Shown here: piece by piece, positions 52,216 through 54,127 of the stretch | How positions within the stretch are numbered: the stretch's first letter is position 1 | Layout: each line of letters begins with the position of its first letter | DNA from: Planctomycetaceae bacterium | Lineage (GTDB): Bacteria; Planctomycetota; Planctomycetia; Pirellulales; PALSA-1355 | NCBI GenBank assembly: GCA_003153375.1 | Contig: PLYM01000261.1 | Location: 59,828 to 113,954 of the forward strand | Reading direction: 5' to 3' | Length of the DNA: 54,127 nt | Notes under the pieces: generated by a model | Databases searched by the model: none | The model's input: only the letters and a program-made list of their open reading frames with translations | Told to the model about the DNA's origin: nothing | Position numbers and translations under genes: made by a program

Positions 52216-53484
52216 ATGCCTACCGCTGTTCGCTTTTCTCCAACCCGCACCGAGATCGCCGGCGTCGGCGTCGAGCAATTGGCTCGCCAGTTCGGCACGC
52301 CCACCTACGTCTACGACGCCGCCAAGATCGTCGAGCGCATTCACGATCTGCGGGCGTTCGATCACGTGCGCTACGCCCAGAAGGCGTGCTCGAACCTGGC
52401 CATTCTGGATCTGATGCGGCGCAACGGCGTGTTGGTCGACACGGTCAGCGCGGGCGAGATTCGCCGCGCCCAGGCAGCCGGCTATGCGCTGCACGGCGAC
52501 CCGCCGCCGGTCGTTTATACGGCCGACATCTTTGATGCCGAAGCCCTCGAGATGGTGGTCAAGCATTCGATTCATGTGAACTGTGGCTCGCCCGACATGA
52601 TCGAACAATTGGGTCGCGCCGCGGCGGGCCGCGACATCACGTTGCGGCTGAACCCCGGCTTCGGCCACGGCCACAGCCAGAAGACCAACACCGGCGGCGA
52701 GCATTCGAAGCACGGTATATGGCACGCCGACCTGGGCAAGTGTTTGCGGCTGGCCAAGGAGCATGGACTGCGGATTTCGGGTCTGCACATGCACATTGGC
52801 TCGGGCACCGATCTGGAGCATCTGTCGCAGGTTTGTGGCGCGTTGGAAAAGGCGGCCGGCGAGATCGGGCCGCAGTTGGCTTCAATCAGCGCCGGCGGCG
52901 GCCTGCCGATTCCCTATCGCGAAGAGCAAAGCTACGTCGATCTCGACGCCTACTTCGCACTGTGGGATGCCACGCGCCAGCGACTGGCCGCGGCTTTCGG
53001 CCATCCGCTGCGTTTGGAAATCGAGCCCGGCCGCTACCTGGTTGCCGAGAGCGGGTTTCTGATCGCGCAAATCTGCGCGGTCAAGCAGATGGGCAATAAC
53101 ACGTTCTACTTGCTCGACGCCGGCTTCAACAATCTCGCTCGACCGATCCTGTATGGCGCCTATCACCCGATGGCAATCGTGCCCCGCGGCACGGCGGCCG
53201 CGCCGCTGCAGGACGTCGTCGTTGGCGGTCCGCTGTGCGAGTCGGGCGACATTTTCACGCAGGAAGAAGGCGGCTTTGTCCGCACCCGCTCGTTGCCCAA
53301 GGCCGAGGTGGGGCAGTATCTGGTCATCGAATGCGCCGGGGCCTATGGGTTCGTGATGGGTTCGAACTACAACGCCAAGCCGCTGGCCGCCGAAGTGCTG
53401 GTGTGCGATGGCCAGCCCCACCTGGTGCGCCGCCGCCAGACGTTCGAAGACATCATCGCCGGCGAGCAGATTCCTGGCGCGTAG
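52216..53484 (+). CDS. lysA: Diaminopimelate decarboxylase
   Basis: A 422-residue fold-type III PLP enzyme. The catalytic lysine lies in VRYAQKACSN (K56), with NPGFGHGHSQKTNTGGEHSK, GLHMHIGSGTDL, SISAGGGLPIPY, LEIEPGRYLVAESG, GGPLCESGDIF and GAYGFVMGSNYN following in family order. It converts meso-diaminopimelate to lysine. ATG 52216 (MPTAVRFSPT) follows AAGGA; the TTG at 52192 is not needed. It follows the surface protein after 127 bases and precedes the ferredoxin gene, which has its own promoter. Confidence 0.93.
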   Translation: MPTAVRFSPTRTEIAGVGVEQLARQFGTPTYVYDAAKIVERIHDLRAFDHVRYAQKACSNLAILDLMRRNGVLVDTVSAGEIRRAQAAGYALHGDPPPVVYTADIFDAEALEMVVKHSIHVNCGSPDMIEQLGRAAAGRDITLRLNPGFGHGHSQKTNTGGEHSKHGIWHADLGKCLRLAKEHGLRISGLHMHIGSGTDLEHLSQVCGALEKAAGEIGPQLASISAGGGLPIPYREEQSYVDLDAYFALWDATRQRLAAAFGHPLRLEIEPGRYLVAESGFLIAQICAVKQMGNNTFYLLDAGFNNLARPILYGAYHPMAIVPRGTAAAPLQDVVVGGPLCESGDIFTQEEGGFVRTRSLPKAEVGQYLVIECAGAYGFVMGSNYNAKPLAAEVLVCDGQPHLVRRRQTFEDIIAGEQIPGA

Positions 53485-53609
53485 TGTGGCAGGTTCCCCC
53501 GGGTGGATTGGCGGTGTCTTGCGCGCCGTACTGGCGCGGGGCTCCAGGGAACTGCCGCAAAAAGGGGCCGAAAACTGCCCGTCCGACGCAATTTAACCAG
53601 TTGGGGGCG

Positions 53610-53638
53610 TTGGCGATCTGCCGATTTCTCTCTATGAT
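53610..53638 (+). promoter_or_regulatory. Predicted sigma70-type promoter of the ferredoxin gene
   Basis: TTGGCG (53610-53615), 17-base spacer, TATGAT (53633-53638). The likely start site is about 40 bases before ATG 53684. Confidence 0.6.
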
Positions 53639-53683
53639 TGAAAGACTCGACATCGGAGCGCTACACCACGAGGATGTGCTGTT

Positions 53684-54076
53684 ATGGCCAAACAAGGGCC
53701 CCGCAAGAAACTGCCGAAAGAGCTCGCCGTCATCAACGCCGACAATTGCACGGGCTGCGAGGCCTGTCTTGAGGTTTGTCCGGTCGACTGCATCATCAAG
53801 CTGCAGCAGTACGACAACATGCAGAACCTGCAGAGTTGGTGCCAGATTGATCTGGAGCGCTGCGTCGGTTGCGAGGTTTGCGTACACATTCCGGGCAAGA
53901 AGACCAATCCCTACGATCTGAAGGTCTGCCCTTGGGATGCGATCGAAATGATCGAGACCGAGCAGGTCGCCCAGGTCGTCGCCCAGATTGGCGGCCCGCC
54001 CCTCTATATCCAAGACAATTGGGACCGCCTGGTCGGCACGGCCCAGCACCTGGCCGAATTGAAGGCCAGTAGCTAG
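53684..54076 (+). CDS. 2[4Fe-4S]-type ferredoxin with a widened second cluster motif
   Basis: A 130-residue protein with two cysteine motifs. The first is the standard CX2CX2CX3CP (C22, C25, C28, C32; NCTGCEACLEVCPVDC). The second is CX2CX2CX15CP (C60, C63, C66, C82; CVGCEVCVHIP then KVCPWD), with a 15-residue gap before the last cysteine. Extra cysteines lie at 36 and 53. It probably carries electrons for an unknown partner in the cytoplasm. The ATG follows GAGGA. Its own promoter is predicted at 53610-53638. Length exceeds the classic 55-60-residue ferredoxins because of N- and C-terminal extensions. Confidence 0.88.
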   Translation: MAKQGPRKKLPKELAVINADNCTGCEACLEVCPVDCIIKLQQYDNMQNLQSWCQIDLERCVGCEVCVHIPGKKTNPYDLKVCPWDAIEMIETEQVAQVVAQIGGPPLYIQDNWDRLVGTAQHLAELKASS

Positions 54077-54127
54077 TCGTCCCTGATAAATCACGGATGT
54101 CGTAGGAATTTGAGGGTGCACTGGACG

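Overview
This 54 kb, GC-rich window most likely comes from a chromosome of a member of the Planctomycetota (Pirellulales-like). The clues are a secreted YTV-repeat protein, two large surface proteins with the planctomycete N-terminal RLxxExLEERRxL / LEDRRLL motif plus Calx-beta and dockerin modules, a MoxR-DUF58-BatA-VWA membrane cluster, a large AsmA-like protein, and an M50 peptidase/HlyD cluster. No rRNA, tRNA or CRISPR array was seen.

Layout. 1-5979: the 3' end of a MoxR ATPase gene, then DUF58, a BatA-like membrane protein and a VWA membrane protein, overlapping by 1-4 bases (one operon). 5991-8754: a lipoate-ligase-like gene and a HEAT-repeat gene, divergent, with a complete IS5-family element (903 bp, 16-bp perfect terminal repeats, 3-bp target duplication) inserted just after the predicted -10 box of the HEAT gene. 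9181-10683: YTV-repeat protein with a strong terminator. 10731-14100: a small acidic protein, a BRCT-MerR-TPR fusion and a polytopic membrane protein. 14140-18230: CoA-binding protein, secreted HEAT protein, MoaB/MogA, a DNase I-like phosphodiesterase and a Mesh1-like HD hydrolase. 18434-20236: a trypsin-like protease gene with an in-frame amber codon, followed by a small gene with a frameshift; both look broken or recoded. 20262-25848: PolB-type exonuclease, peptidase T, GT2 glycosyltransferase, an HhH/HTH protein and an 856-bp gene-free stretch with G8/G9 tracts.

25849-37255: a metallo-beta-lactamase-fold hydrolase, an AsmA-like giant, a LarA-like protein, and a three-gene operon (GAF-GAF-TM-adaptor, HlyD-type adaptor, PqqD-M50-adaptor). 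This operon is the best candidate for an undescribed system: a membrane protease with a peptide-recognition-like domain and three different adaptor modules, without any ABC or RND pump gene beside it. 38062-43928: a truncated GT4 protein, an APC amino-acid permease, a Cys/Met-metabolism PLP enzyme, infA and an exported protein of unknown function. 44208-52088: two tandem modular surface proteins. 52216-54076: lysA (lysine biosynthesis) and a ferredoxin with a widened second cluster motif.

Gene functions are read from motifs in the translations and from family knowledge; no database search was run. Starts were moved downstream of the longest possible ORF where a signal peptide, conserved N-terminus or ribosome-binding site favoured it.
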